A DNA stretch of 40,241 nt. It comes from Opitutus sp. GAS368 (lineage in GTDB: Bacteria; Verrucomicrobiota; Verrucomicrobiia; Opitutales; Opitutaceae). The notes beneath the pieces are model-generated. The model ran no database searches and was not told the origin of the DNA. It worked only from the letters and a program-made list of their open reading frames with translations. Below, piece by piece: positions 19,602-29,371 of the stretch (position 1 is its first letter; the number at the start of each line of letters is the position of its first letter). A program made the position numbers and the translations under genes. The stretch is taken from positions 1-40,241 of the forward strand of contig CAMDOO010000024.1 in assembly GCA_945903545.1 (NCBI GenBank), given 5' to 3'.

Positions 19602-19833
19602 GGCGCCGCAGGCTAGCCAGCCGAGGCCTTTCAGCCAGTGGAAAAGCGCCGAGAGGCCGGGAGGGCTATTGCCTCCGGCATGGAGGAGCCAGCTGGCAGG
19701 CGATGTTGGAGGTTGCTGACCCAGAATCGCCGGCCAGCAGTCTCCTGCCTTCAAATCCGACCTTCTGCCCCGCGAGGTGGATCGACAATGGTCTAAACTT
19801 TGCTTGGTTCCGGGTCGTAGAACCCTCCTGCCC

Positions 19834-21327
19834 ATGAGCGATCAAAAAGAACTGCTCACCACCAACCGGAAAGCCCTGACCATCAACCTCGATGAGCCGC
19901 GCTACGGCACGTTCGCGGAAATCGGGGCCGGCCAGGAGGTGGCCCGGGTGTTTTTCCAGGTCGGCGGGGCCTCGGGCACGATCGCCAAGACGATCTCCGC
20001 CTACGACATGACTTTCAGCGACGCCATCTACGGGAAGGCGCCGCGTTATGTCTCGCACGAGCGGCTCTCCCTGATGCTCGACCACGAGTACGAGCTCCTG
20101 CTCGAGCGCCTGCAGGCCCAGCGCGGCGACCGGACCACGTTCTTTGTCTACGCCGACACGGTCTCCGCCCGGAACTTCAAGGGTACCAACGAAGCCCACG
20201 GCTGGATGGGCATCCGTTTCCAGACCGAGCCGAACGGCCCGCCGAGTGACATCGTGCTGCACGTCCGCATGTGGGACAAGGAGAACGTCCTCCAGCAGCA
20301 GGCCCTCGGCATCGTCGGCGTGAACCTGATCTACGGAGCGTTCTATTACCATCAGGACCCCCGCAAGCTCATCGAGTCGCTCCTCGACAACCTTTCCGCC
20401 GACCGGATCGAGGTCGACATGCTGAAGTTCAACGGCCCGGCCTTCGCCGACGTCGACAACCGGCTGATGTCGCTCCAGCTCGTGAACTGCGGCCTGACCA
20501 ACGCGGTCATGTTCGGGCCGAAGGGTGATGTCCTGCAGCCGTCCGAGGTGCTCTATAAGAAGTCCATCCTCGTCGAGCGCGGCAGCTTCCGGCCCGTCAC
20601 CCATGTCAACGTCGACATGCTCAACTGCGCTACCGCGCAATTCATTCAGGAGCCGGCGGTGAAGGGCAAGGACGTCGTCGTGCTGATGGAGATCACGATG
20701 AACAACCTGCTCGCCGCGGGTGAGCTGGATGCGCGCGATTTTCTGGCCCGGGTCGACATCCTCGGGGACATCGGCTTCACCGTGCTGATCTCGAACTACC
20801 CGGAGTACTACCGGCTCGGTTCCTATTTCCGCCGTTACACCAAGGAGATGATCGGCGTGGCGATGGGCATCAACAACCTCACCGAGATTTTCAACGAGAA
20901 GTACTACGAGAACCTGGAGGGCGGCATCCTCGAGTCCTTCGGACGGCTCTTCCGGCACAGCGTGAAGCTCTACATCTACCCGATGCGGAAGGATGCATTC
21001 GAGCGCTACCTCGCCACGGGCACCGGCGTGGTCCCCACCACCGTCGTCGGCGGCGGCCATGCCTTCTCCTCCAACGTGCTCATCAGCGCCCGCAACGTCC
21101 ACGTGCCGGCCAATCTCCAGAACCTCTACATGCATCTGGTCGAGAACGACTACATCGACAGCATCGTCGGCTTTGACACCGAGATCCTCGGCATCAACTC
21201 CCGCGACGTGCTGCGCCGGATCAAGGACAACGACGTCACGTGGGAGAACATGGTGCCGACCCAGGTGGCCGACGCCATCAAGCACCGCGGCTTGTTCGGC
21301 TACCACAAGCCGGTCTCACCGGCCTGA
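19834..21327 (+). CDS. Conserved protein of unknown function (GAGQEVARVFF family)
   Basis: A 497-aa soluble protein with no signal peptide or membrane segment. I recognise the N-terminal pattern RYGTFAEIGAGQEVARVFFQ, then GGASGTIAKTISAYDM and SDAIYGKAPRYVSHERL, from a widespread bacterial family that databases label inconsistently; I know of no demonstrated function. Other conserved-looking blocks are FFVYADTVSARNF, GWMGIRFQ and LISNYPEYYRLGSYFRRYT. It has no Walker motif that I can find. The start is ATG 19834 (MSDQKELLTTNRKAL); an in-frame extension to 19777 looks non-coding. It stands alone, divergent from sppA, with YceI 131 bases downstream. Confidence 0.85.
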   Translation: MSDQKELLTTNRKALTINLDEPRYGTFAEIGAGQEVARVFFQVGGASGTIAKTISAYDMTFSDAIYGKAPRYVSHERLSLMLDHEYELLLERLQAQRGDRTTFFVYADTVSARNFKGTNEAHGWMGIRFQTEPNGPPSDIVLHVRMWDKENVLQQQALGIVGVNLIYGAFYYHQDPRKLIESLLDNLSADRIEVDMLKFNGPAFADVDNRLMSLQLVNCGLTNAVMFGPKGDVLQPSEVLYKKSILVERGSFRPVTHVNVDMLNCATAQFIQEPAVKGKDVVVLMEITMNNLLAAGELDARDFLARVDILGDIGFTVLISNYPEYYRLGSYFRRYTKEMIGVAMGINNLTEIFNEKYYENLEGGILESFGRLFRHSVKLYIYPMRKDAFERYLATGTGVVPTTVVGGGHAFSSNVLISARNVHVPANLQNLYMHLVENDYIDSIVGFDTEILGINSRDVLRRIKDNDVTWENMVPTQVADAIKHRGLFGYHKPVSPA

Positions 21328-21458
21328 GTTTGCCCTCGAAGCCGGGTGGATTGTCCTTCACCCGCCCGCCTCAGAGGCATGCTGGGGAACCGGTGGCATT
21401 CGTTTGTTTGCCATTCCCATGTCGGGAATTTTTTCTCGAGGACCTTATCCCACAACCG

Positions 21459-22064
21459 ATGATCAAACCTTCGCTTGCCACCCGCCTGACCAAATTCCTC
21501 CTCGCGACCGCGATGCTCGCGGCCCTCGCCGGCACCGCCCGCGCCGCCGTCGAGACCTACGCGATCGACCCGACCCACTCCTCGGTCGGCTTCTCGATCC
21601 GGCACTTTGTCAGCAAGGTCCCGGGCAAGTTCACCAAGTTCTCCGGCACCATCACGGTCGACCGCGAGAATCTCGAAAAGAGCTCGGCCACCGCCCGGAT
21701 CGAGATCGCGAGCGTCGACACGTCCGATGCCGATCGCGACAAGCACCTGCGCTCCGCGGACTTTTTCGACGCGGAAAAGCACCCGGCGATGACCTTTGCC
21801 AGCACCGGATGGAAGAAGACCGGCGCCGACACCTTCGACGTGACGGGCGACCTCACAATCAAGGGCATCAAGCAGCCCGTCGTCCTCAAGGTCTCGCTGC
21901 TCGGCTTCGCCCCGGGCATGGGCGGGGCCCAGCTTTCCGGCTGGGAGGCGACCACCACGATCAAAAAGGCGGAGTTCGACCTCAAGGGACCGGCCATGCT
22001 CAGCGCCGTCCTGGGTGACGAGGTGACGATCACCATCGCGGTCGAGTCCGTGCTGAAGAAGTAA
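21459..22064 (+). CDS. YceI family periplasmic protein
   Basis: A lipocalin-like beta-barrel protein, exported by a signal peptide (MIKPSLATRLTKFLLATAML ... ARA, cleavage before AVETY). Family motifs are YAIDPTHSSVGFSIRH, GKFTKFSGTI, SADFFDAEKHPAMTF and DLTIKGIKQPVVL. YceI members bind isoprenoid-type lipids such as ubiquinone precursors; the role here is not known. The length of 201 aa is typical (E. coli 191). The start is the ATG at 21459, chosen because it directly precedes the signal peptide although the frame is open back to 21240. Confidence 0.92.
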   Translation: MIKPSLATRLTKFLLATAMLAALAGTARAAVETYAIDPTHSSVGFSIRHFVSKVPGKFTKFSGTITVDRENLEKSSATARIEIASVDTSDADRDKHLRSADFFDAEKHPAMTFASTGWKKTGADTFDVTGDLTIKGIKQPVVLKVSLLGFAPGMGGAQLSGWEATTTIKKAEFDLKGPAMLSAVLGDEVTITIAVESVLKK

Positions 22065-22119
22065 CAGGCAGGGCGGGCTTCCCTTCGGCCTCCGGGCCGA
22101 CCAAGGTCGGGGTCGGACC

Positions 22120-22482
22120 ATGGCCGACCCCGACATCCAGACCCTCATCGACGATGCCTCCTTCGATTTCGCCACGGGCGAAGCCGAGGGGGCACTCGCC
22201 AAGCTGGCGCAGGCCACGGCCGCCGCGCCCGATTCCTTCGAGGCCTGGCATGCCTGCGCCGAGATCAACTTCTCCCTCCGCCGCCTCCAGCCGGCCCTGA
22301 CCGCGGCCGAGCAGGCGCACCGCCTGCGCCCCGGGGACCTGTTCATCAACACGACCCTCTCACGCATCTGGATGGAGCTGGGTGACAAACCCAAGGCCGA
22401 GCACTTCGGCGCCCAGGCCCGCATGGAAAGCTGGAAAGAGGAGTTGAAAACACCGCCCCCGGCCAAACCGGCCGCCAATTGA
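22120..22482 (+). CDS. Small tetratricopeptide-repeat protein
   Basis: A 120-aa protein made almost entirely of helical TPR-like repeats: FATGEAEGALAKLAQATAAA / APDSFEAWHACAEINFSLRR / PALTAAEQAHRLRPGDLF / INTTLSRIWMELGDKPKAE. These match the TPR pattern of W-L-G-Y-A-F-A-P positions for about two and a half units. The C-terminus is a short Pro/Ala/Lys tail. It probably mediates protein contacts; no specific partner can be named. It lies 55 bases after YceI and 32 bases before accA on the same strand. Confidence 0.75.
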   Translation: MADPDIQTLIDDASFDFATGEAEGALAKLAQATAAAPDSFEAWHACAEINFSLRRLQPALTAAEQAHRLRPGDLFINTTLSRIWMELGDKPKAEHFGAQARMESWKEELKTPPPAKPAAN

Positions 22483-22514
22483 CAGCGCCTTCGCGCCCCA
22501 CCTAACCTCGCGCC

Positions 22515-23492
22515 ATGGAAAAGACCACCTACGTCCTCGAGTTCGAGAAGCCGCTCCGCGAGCTGACCCGAAATCTCGACGAGCTGCGCCAGCAGTCGCT
22601 GGAGACCAACGTGAACCTTTCCGAGCAGATCTCAGCGATCGAGAAGAAGATCGAGGCGGCCAAGCGTGAGATCTATTCCAACCTGACTCCCTGGCAGCGC
22701 GTCCAGATCGCCCGCCACCCCCGCCGGCCGTACGCCTTGGACTACATCGGAATGATCTTCGAGGGCTTCCAGGAGCTCCATGGCGACCGCCAGTTCAACG
22801 ATGACCGCGCCCTGATCGGCGGCACCGCCTTCTTCGGGGGCGAGGCAGTGATGATCATCGCCCAGCAGAAGGGCCGGGAAACCAAGGAAAAGATCTCCCG
22901 CAACTTCGGCATGCCCCAGCCCGAGGGCTACCGGAAGGCACTCCGCCTGGCCCGGATGGCTGAGAAGTTCCACCTGCCCCTCATCACCTTCATCGACACG
23001 CCGGGAGCCTACCCCGGCATCGGCTCCGAGGAGCGCCACGTTTCCGAGGCAATCGCGGTCAACCTCCGCGAATTCGCCATGCTCCGCGTGCCCTCCATCT
23101 CGGTGGTCATCGGCGAGGGCGGCTCCGGCGGCGCCCTGGGCATCGGCGTCACCAACCGGGTGCTCATCTTTGAGAACAGCTACTACTCCGTGATCTCGCC
23201 CGAAGGCTGTGCGGCCATCCTGTGGAAGGACGCTGCGGCCGCTTCCAAGGCCGCCTCAGCTCTCAAGCTGAATGCCGAGACGCTCGAATCCCTGGGAGTC
23301 GTGGACGAGGTGATCGCCGAACCCTTCGGCGGGGCGCACCACAATCCGAGCCAGGCCGCCGAGGCACTGCGTTATTCGCTGCAGAAGCACCTCAATGACC
23401 TGCGCGGCCTCGACGACGAGAGCCTGCTCTCCGCGCGCTACGACCGCTTCCGCAAGCTGGGCGTCTACGACGAGCCGGTGGCCGCGCGCTGA
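22515..23492 (+). CDS. accA: Acetyl-CoA carboxylase, carboxyltransferase subunit alpha
   Basis: Transfers the carboxyl group from carboxybiotin to acetyl-CoA, with AccD, to make malonyl-CoA. Motifs include RHPRRPYALDYI, FQELHGDRQFNDDRALIGG, FIDTPGAYPGIGSEERHVSEAI and IGEGGSGGALGIGVTNRV, the oxyanion/CoA-binding region, followed by VISPEGCAAILWKDA. The length of 325 aa fits (E. coli 319). The start ATG at 22515 has no Shine-Dalgarno sequence. No accD, accB or accC is in the window. Confidence 0.97.
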   Translation: MEKTTYVLEFEKPLRELTRNLDELRQQSLETNVNLSEQISAIEKKIEAAKREIYSNLTPWQRVQIARHPRRPYALDYIGMIFEGFQELHGDRQFNDDRALIGGTAFFGGEAVMIIAQQKGRETKEKISRNFGMPQPEGYRKALRLARMAEKFHLPLITFIDTPGAYPGIGSEERHVSEAIAVNLREFAMLRVPSISVVIGEGGSGGALGIGVTNRVLIFENSYYSVISPEGCAAILWKDAAAASKAASALKLNAETLESLGVVDEVIAEPFGGAHHNPSQAAEALRYSLQKHLNDLRGLDDESLLSARYDRFRKLGVYDEPVAAR

Positions 23493-23540
23493 GGGCGACA
23501 GGCGGCAGGGCTGGTCGACGACCCGGCCATGATAGATTCG

Positions 23541-23573
23541 ATCATCGCGGTCGCCTCGTCGAGGCAACCCTAC
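23541..23573 (-). repeat. GTAG-headed hairpin repeat (REP-like), copy 3
   Basis: On the minus strand GTAGG (23573) is followed by a 10-bp stem GGTTGCCTCG / CGAGGCGACC around a single A, then GCGATGAT. It fills most of the 90-base gap between convergent accA and the phosphoesterase gene. It matches 30899-30931 at 31 of 33 positions, and the two differences form one swapped base pair in the stem. Confidence 0.75.
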
Positions 23574-23582
23574 CTCAGTCTT

Positions 23583-24368
23583 TCAACCCTTCCGCACCGT
23601 CACCAGCTCGACCTTCGTCGCCCGGGCCATCGCGGGCTCGATCTCGACCAAGGCGGCGGAGATCCGGACATCCCCCTCGGCCACCTCGAAGCGCCGCGGC
23701 ATGCCATCGAGAAATCGCTCGATCACCGGTTTGACCTCTCGCCCCAGCACGCTCGCATACGGGCCGGTCATGCCCACGTCGCACATGAACGCCGTGCCCT
23801 TCGGCAGCACGGTCGCATCGGCGGTCGGCACATGGGTGTGCGTGCCCAGCACCGCGGTCACGCGACCATCGAGATACCAGCCCAACGCGATCTTCTCCGA
23901 GGTCGCCTCGGCGTGGACCTCGACGAGGATCGCGTCGGCCTGGCCCTTGAGTTTCTCGACCATCCGGTCGGCACAGAGAAACGGGCACTCCGCCTTCAGG
24001 TTCAGATACTGGCGTCCGAGGACCGTGAAAACCGCCACCCGGAAGCCGCGGTTGGTGATCACCACATGATCCAGCCCGGGACAAGATGCCGGCAGGTTCG
24101 CCGGCCGGCAGACGCGGTCCATCTGGGTGATCTCCGTTTCCCAGCCGCGCTGGTCCCAGACATGGTCCCCCAGGGTGATCGCATCGACCCCATTGCCGAG
24201 AATCGAGGTCGCCAGCGACCCGGTGATGCCGGCCCCAGAGGCACAGTTCTCGGCGTTGGCGATGACAAAATCCAGGCCCAGCTCCGTCCGCAATCGCGGC
24301 AGGCGCTCCGCCAGGATGTCGCGCCCGGGGCGCCCCACGATGTCCCCAATGAACAGCAGCTTCAGCAT
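23583..24368 (-). CDS. YmdB/TIGR00282-type metallophosphoesterase
   Basis: A 261-aa dimetal phosphoesterase; Bacillus YmdB hydrolyses 2',3'-cyclic nucleotides and affects biofilm and cell-fate choice. Visible metal-site motifs are [11 protein letters not shown] (Asp9), [11 protein letters not shown] (Glu40, Asn41), [20 protein letters not shown] and [11 protein letters not shown]. The family usually has Asn in GNHTWD; here the equivalent residue is Asp68. The start is ATG 24368 ([10 protein letters not shown]), preceded by the purine-rich AGGGTGGGG, one of the few Shine-Dalgarno-like sequences in the window. The frame stays open upstream to 24623 but without similarity. It is divergent from the acetolactate synthase gene. 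Confidence 0.92.
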   Translation of the reverse strand: MLKLLFIGDIVGRPGRDILAERLPRLRTELGLDFVIANAENCASGAGITGSLATSILGNGVDAITLGDHVWDQRGWETEITQMDRVCRPANLPASCPGLDHVVITNRGFRVAVFTVLGRQYLNLKAECPFLCADRMVEKLKGQADAILVEVHAEATSEKIALGWYLDGRVTAVLGTHTHVPTADATVLPKGTAFMCDVGMTGPYASVLGREVKPVIERFLDGMPRRFEVAEGDVRISAALVEIEPAMARATKVELVTVRKG

Positions 24369-24510
24369 GGCCCCACCCTGCGGGCAGGACGGCTCCCCCG
24401 CCAACCCGAAAATCCCGGTGCCCCACCTGAAGGGTCCCGCGCCCTTCCGCAGGCTTGCCACCCGGCACCCCGGGCGCTTTTCATACCCGGCTCCGCAAGG
24501 ATCTATCGCC

Positions 24511-26289
24511 ATGAAAAAAGCCCGCACCTCTCCCGCTGCGTTTCCCAAACCCGAAATCGGCCGTGAAATGAAGGGCGCCGACTGCGTCGTCGAGTGCCTG
24601 ATCCGCGAGGGCGTGGACGTCATTTTTGCCTATCCGGGCGGCGCCTCCCAGGAGCTGCACCAAGCCCTGGCCCGCACCGACAAGATCCGCGTGATTCTGC
24701 CCCGCCACGAACAGGGCGGTTCCTTCGCCGCGGAGGCCTACTCCCGGGCCTCCGGCCAGGTGGGCGTCTGCATGGCCACCAGCGGCCCCGGCGCGACCAA
24801 TCTCGTGTCGGCGATCGCCGATGCCTACATGGATTCCATCCCCATGGTGGCGATCACCGGCCAGGTGTACTCGAAGTACATCGGCAAGATGGCGTTCCAG
24901 GAGACCGATTTTTACGGCATGACCCTCCCGGTCGTGAAGCACTCCTACCTCGTGCTCGACGCCAACGAGCTGCCCCGGGTGTTCAAGGAGGCATTCCATC
25001 TCGCCAAGTCCGGCCGCCCCGGTCCCGTGGTGATCGACATCCCGAAGGACGTGCAGCAGGCCAAGATCCAGCCGGTGTTCCCGACCACAGTCGAGTTCCG
25101 CAATCCCACGATCACGGCCGAGTGCCACGCCACTGACGAGCAGCTCAAGCAGTTGATCCCCCTCCTCGCCGAGGCCAAGCGACCGGTGATCTACGCGGGC
25201 GGCGGCATCATCTCCGCCGAGGCCCACCGCGAGCTGAAGGCCTTCGCCGAGAAGACCAACATCCAGGTCGCCACCACCCTGATGGGGCTCGGCGGCTTCC
25301 CGGAAAGCCATGAGCTCTCGCTCCGCTGGTTCGGCATGCACGGCTCCGCCTACGGCAACTGGGCGGTCGACCAGTGCGACCTGCTCATCGGCGTCGGCGT
25401 GCGCTTCGACGACCGCATCACGGGCGACACGAGCAAGTTCGCGACCCAGGCCAAGATCGTCCACATCGACGTCGACGCCTCCGAGCACAACAAGAACAAG
25501 CGCGTGCTCCTGCCGATCACGGGCGACGTGCGCCATGCGCTCGGCCGCCTCAACGAACTGCTCGCCGTCCACAAGTTCACCGCACCCGACACCAAGGCGT
25601 GGCACCAGCAGCTCGGGAAGTGGAAGAAGGACCACCCCTTCTCCTTCGAGAAGAGCAAGCACATCGTGCCGCAGGAGGCCGTGCAGACCCTCTACGAGCT
25701 GACCAAGGGCAACGCCATCATCACGACTGGCGTGGGCCAGCACCAGATGTGGGCCGCGCAGTTCTACCAGTTCCAGGAGCCGCGCCGCTACCTCAGCTCG
25801 CTCGGTCTCGGCGCCATGGGTTTCGGTTATCCTGCAGCGCTCGGCGCCAAGGTGGCCCGACCCGACCTCGAGGTCATCGACATCGACGGCGACGGCTCCT
25901 TCGCGATGAACATCCAGGAGCTCGCCACCGCGCACATCGAGAAGATCGCGGCCAAGGCGATGATCCTGAACAACCAGCATCTCGGCATGGTCGTGCAGTG
26001 GGAGGACCGCTTCTACGGCAGCGTCCGCGGCAACACCATTCTCGGCGATGAGAGCAACGTGGGCAGCCCCGACAACCCCAGCGCCCTCTACCCGGACTTC
26101 GTGAAGATCGCCGAGGGCTACGGCGTCAAGGGCCGCCGCGTGATCAAGAAAAGCGAGCTCCGCGAAGCCATCTCGGAGATGCTCGCGCACGATGGCCCGT
26201 ACGTCCTCGATGTCATCGTGCCCTACACCGAGCACGTGCTGCCGATGATCCCGGCCGGCCGCTCGGTGAAGGAAATGCTGCTCAAGTAA
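24511..26289 (+). CDS. ilvB: Acetolactate synthase, large catalytic subunit
   Basis: A thiamine-diphosphate enzyme that makes 2-acetolactate or 2-aceto-2-hydroxybutyrate, the first shared step of branched-chain amino acid synthesis. The N-terminal TPP domain has [15 protein letters not shown] and [15 protein letters not shown] with the catalytic Glu; the central domain has [12 protein letters not shown]; the C-terminal domain has the Mg/TPP motif beginning GDGS at 460-463 and ending in [11 protein letters not shown]. The length is 592 aa. The start ATG at 24511 follows the divergent gap; in-frame sequence further upstream is antisense to the phosphoesterase gene. No regulatory small subunit gene (ilvN/ilvH) follows; a terminator does. 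Confidence 0.96.
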   Translation: MKKARTSPAAFPKPEIGREMKGADCVVECLIREGVDVIFAYPGGASQELHQALARTDKIRVILPRHEQGGSFAAEAYSRASGQVGVCMATSGPGATNLVSAIADAYMDSIPMVAITGQVYSKYIGKMAFQETDFYGMTLPVVKHSYLVLDANELPRVFKEAFHLAKSGRPGPVVIDIPKDVQQAKIQPVFPTTVEFRNPTITAECHATDEQLKQLIPLLAEAKRPVIYAGGGIISAEAHRELKAFAEKTNIQVATTLMGLGGFPESHELSLRWFGMHGSAYGNWAVDQCDLLIGVGVRFDDRITGDTSKFATQAKIVHIDVDASEHNKNKRVLLPITGDVRHALGRLNELLAVHKFTAPDTKAWHQQLGKWKKDHPFSFEKSKHIVPQEAVQTLYELTKGNAIITTGVGQHQMWAAQFYQFQEPRRYLSSLGLGAMGFGYPAALGAKVARPDLEVIDIDGDGSFAMNIQELATAHIEKIAAKAMILNNQHLGMVVQWEDRFYGSVRGNTILGDESNVGSPDNPSALYPDFVKIAEGYGVKGRRVIKKSELREAISEMLAHDGPYVLDVIVPYTEHVLPMIPAGRSVKEMLLK

Positions 26290-26310
26290 ACCGCTGCAGC
26301 GGAAACTCTC

Positions 26311-26338
26311 AGGCCCGGCGCACACGCCGGGCCTTTTT
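26311..26338 (+). terminator. Rho-independent terminator after ilvB
   Basis: A perfect 10-bp stem AGGCCCGGCG / CGCCGGGCCT (26311-26320, 26325-26334) with loop CACA is followed by TTTTG. It lies 21 bases after the ilvB stop and shows that ilvB ends its transcript without a small-subunit gene. Confidence 0.93.
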
Positions 26339-26399
26339 GTTGTCCCGCGGCCGGAAAGGTGGGGCGCGTTATCACTTTTTGCGCCGGTTTCGACGCAGT

Positions 26400-26428
26400 C
26401 AGGGCCAAAATCCGGCCACCCGCCCTAC
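26400..26428 (-). repeat. Degenerate GTAG-headed repeat
   Basis: On the minus strand GTAGGGCGGGT (26428) is followed by GGCC-GGATTTT-GGCC. Only a 4-bp stem is left, so this is a weak relative of the better copies. It lies eight bases beyond the stop of the LysM gene. Confidence 0.3.
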
Positions 26429-26435
26429 CCTCGAA

Positions 26436-29119
26436 TCACGGGATTCTCAGCTTCTGCCCGGGCTTCAGCGAGGAAGCACCCTTCAGCGTGTCGCCGTTGG
26501 CATCGTAAATATCCTGCCAGCGATTGGGTGTGCCGTAGTAGCGGGTGCTAATCCGGGTCAGCGAATCCCCCTCGGCCACTGTGTGGATTCGCGTCGCGAC
26601 GCCACCGACGGGGACGTTGGAGTTCGGGGCCTGGGCCGTAAGGGTGATCGGGCTCGAACCGCCAGTGGCGCCGCTGATGACGCGGGCAGCGGAGGCGATC
26701 TGGTCCAAGGTGCCCTGGGCTTGGCGCAAGCGGGCGGCGACCGCCGCATTTTCCTGCTCCAGGCGCTGGGTACGCTGGTCGGAGTCCAGCCGCGCCTGCT
26801 CCAACTGGGCCAGGCGCGAGGTATCGGCCCGGACGGAGGAAAGCTGGGTGGCAAGCGTGCTGACCTGCGCCTGCAGATTCTTGTTCTCGGTCGCGAGTTT
26901 CTCGTTGGTGCCGGTGAGATCCGCCACGCTGCTGCCGTGCTGATCCGTGGCCTTCTCCGCCTCGGCCAGCTTCGTCTGGAGAGTCGCCAGCTGGTCCTGC
27001 AGGCGGTCGTTGGCCGTCCCGAGCTCGGCCACTTGCGCGGACTGCTGGGAGGAAACCCGGTCGTTCGCCGTCTGGCGCTGGCGCAAATCCGCGAGATCCG
27101 CCGCCGTCTTGTCCGCGGCGGCCTGCATCTGCCGCAACTGCGTCTGCAGGGTCGCCCGCTCAGAGGTGAGTTTTTCGTTCAGGCCGGTCAGCTCGGCTAC
27201 GGTGGCGTTGTGCGTCGCCGCGACTTTCTCCGAGGCGGCGAGACGCGTGCTCAGGTTGGCAATCTCGGTGCGCGCCTGAACGACGTCCGCCTGGGCCGTC
27301 TGGCCCTGCCGGCTGGCCGCCTCACCGGCCGTGCGCAATTGGACGAGTGAGCGCTCGGCCGCCGTCAGCTTGGTGAACATGTCATCCAGCTGCGCCCGGA
27401 GGTTGTCGCGCTCCTTGGTCCATTCGGTGGAATTCTGCTGGTCCTGCCTCAGCTTTTCGTTGGCCGCCGACATTTCCTTCACCTTCTGGGTCAGGGCCGC
27501 GAGTTCCGCCTTGGTCGTGGAATCGTCGGAGCCCTTGGCCTCCATGAGAGCCCGGTTGGCTTCGGCCAGGGAACGACTGGAATCGCGCGCCGCCCTGAGT
27601 TGGGTCGCCAGCACCGTGACCTGGTCCGCCGAATTCTTGCGATCCTCCTCGATCCGGGCCTCGAGGGCCGTCACCTGGTCCTGCAGCGTCCGCATCTCGA
27701 GCCGCATGGCATCGCCCGGGCTGTTGCGGACCGCGCTCGCCTGGGCCGCCAGCGCGGCGGCGGTGCTCTGCTTGGCCACCTCCAGGTCCTTTTGGAGTTC
27801 GCTGTTCCGATTCGTGAGGTCGGCGATCGACCGGGTCGCGGCCTCGAGCTGCACGGTGGCGCGATCCAGCGAGGTCCGGTCCGCGGCGCGGGCCTGCTGG
27901 AGGCCGGTCAGTTCCGTCTGCAGCTGGGCCAGCTGCGGGCCGGCGGTTGGCGCCGGGGCCGGGGCGGCCGGGGTGCGTGCCACGGCCGTGGCCAGCCGCT
28001 GGTTTTCCATCGTGAGCTGGGCCACGGTCTGCTGGAGCCGTTCCGCGGCTGTCTTCGACTCGTTCAACTGGTTGGAGACGGTGGTTTGGTTCTGCGCGGA
28101 GGCGGATTGGGCCTGGGTTGCCGCAGCTTGGGCCGCCGCCAGTTCCCGGCGGGTGGTTTCGAGGGAAGTCCTGAGCTCGGCCACTTGCGCGGCGCCGGCC
28201 CCCTGGGCCTGCCCGCCGGCGGCGCTCGCGGCCTGGAGCTGCCTCAGCTGCGCGGTCGCGTCGTCGAGCTGGCGCTTCACCTGGATGGCCTGGGCGGCGA
28301 TTTCCTCACTGCCGGAAACCTGCGCCCGGAGCGTCTCGGTCTCGCGCCGGGAGGTCACGAGATTTGTTCGGGCGGCAGTGAGGTCGTCCTCCAGCTGCTT
28401 GACCCGGGAATTGTCCGCCGCAGGAGCCGCCGCTGCCGGTCGCTGTTGCGCCGCGGTGAGGTCGGCCTGGGCCTTCTGCAAGGCGGTCGTGCGGGCGGTC
28501 AGCTCGGCCTCGGCGGTCTGCAAGCGGCGCTGCAGGGCCGCCGCGTCGCCCGAGGCGGCCAGACGGCGGTTTTCTTCGGTCAGCTTCTGATTGGCGCCCT
28601 TCAGGTCCTCGAGATTCCTGGCCAGTTCGGCCAACTGCTGGCTCGAGGCGGCATCTCCCTGCCCCCCTCCCGTCGGCGTCCCGCCGGCCTGGGCTTGGCG
28701 CAGCTCGCGATCCACGCGGGCCAGCTGGAGCATGGACCGCTTCACCTCCTCGTTGAGCCGGGCGTTGTCCTCGATCACCGCTTTCAGGCGGGCCTGGAGC
28801 TCAGAGTCCGAGCCGGAGGTGGCGGCCGTGGTGGTCCTGAGGGTCTCGACCTGGGCGGCCAGGGCCGCGGCTTGCTGGACGTTGGCATCGCGGTCGGCGG
28901 TGAGCCCTGGCCGTTAGCATAGGCATTGCCCATCGCAGTCAGCGCCTCCGGATCGCCGAGATCTGCGCGCATGCTAAGGGCGCTCAGGTCGACCGGGATC
29001 GGGTTTTGCGCGCGCAGGACCAAGGCCGCGGGACCGAGGGCCACCAGCGCTGCCAGCAGCATCGCGCGTCGCTTGGGACTCAGGTAAAACTCACCAGGGT
29101 TTTTGCGGGCGCTCTTCAA
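26436..29119 (-). pseudogene. Secreted coiled-coil protein with LysM domain, frameshifted near the N-terminus
   Basis: Two frames belong together. The first (29119 to about 28905) encodes a signal/anchor segment (AMLLAALVALGPAALVLRA) and GDPEALTAMGNAYANGQG, the front of a Sel1-type repeat. The second (about 28910 to 26436) continues it as LTADRDANVQQAAALAAQ, then some 750 residues of Ala/Gln/Leu-rich coiled coil, and ends with a LysM domain (HTVAEGDSLTRISTRYYG ... LKPGQKLRIP). Restoring one G to the GGG at 28905-28907 joins them into a protein of roughly 880-890 aa. The N-terminal start is either TTG 29119 or ATG 29065. A LysM domain suggests peptidoglycan binding, with the coiled coil as a periplasmic rod. 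The break may be an assembly error or a real mutation. Confidence 0.8.
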
Positions 29120-29371
29120 TTTTCGGGATTTTGGCTACCTGCCATTGCAGTGCATTTACGAATAGGTCGAACCCGCCCTCCAATGCTAGAAAATATGCGG
29201 GCGCAAAATTACTCATACACCTCTAGGGGAACTCACCCCTCGGGTTCTGTTTGGTCCCGCCAGAGCCGGCCTGGTTCGCCGATCCGTTATCCGTCGGGGC
29301 TCGCCCCAGACTTGGGAATGAATTTTGCCAGCGACCCAAAACCTTAACCCCAAAACACCAATGTATCTCAA
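29120..29371. other. Intergenic region upstream of the LysM gene
   Basis: A 252-base gap that is locally more AT-rich than its surroundings (for example around 29195-29225). It should contain the promoter of the LysM gene. I see short hairpins (AGGGG-AACTCA-CCCCT at about 29224-29239; GGGGCTCGCCCC at about 29297) but no clear T-run terminator for the gene to the right and no convincing promoter boxes. Confidence 0.3.

Noticed and set aside
26400-26428. Counting the GTAG element after the LysM gene as a full member of the repeat family
   Set aside because: Only a 4-bp stem remains after the GTAG head, so it is kept as a low-confidence degenerate copy.
26337-28922. Long open frames on the plus strand opposite the LysM/coiled-coil gene
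   Set aside because: The minus-strand frame has a Sel1 repeat, heptad-like coiled coil and a LysM domain; the plus frames are low-complexity complements.
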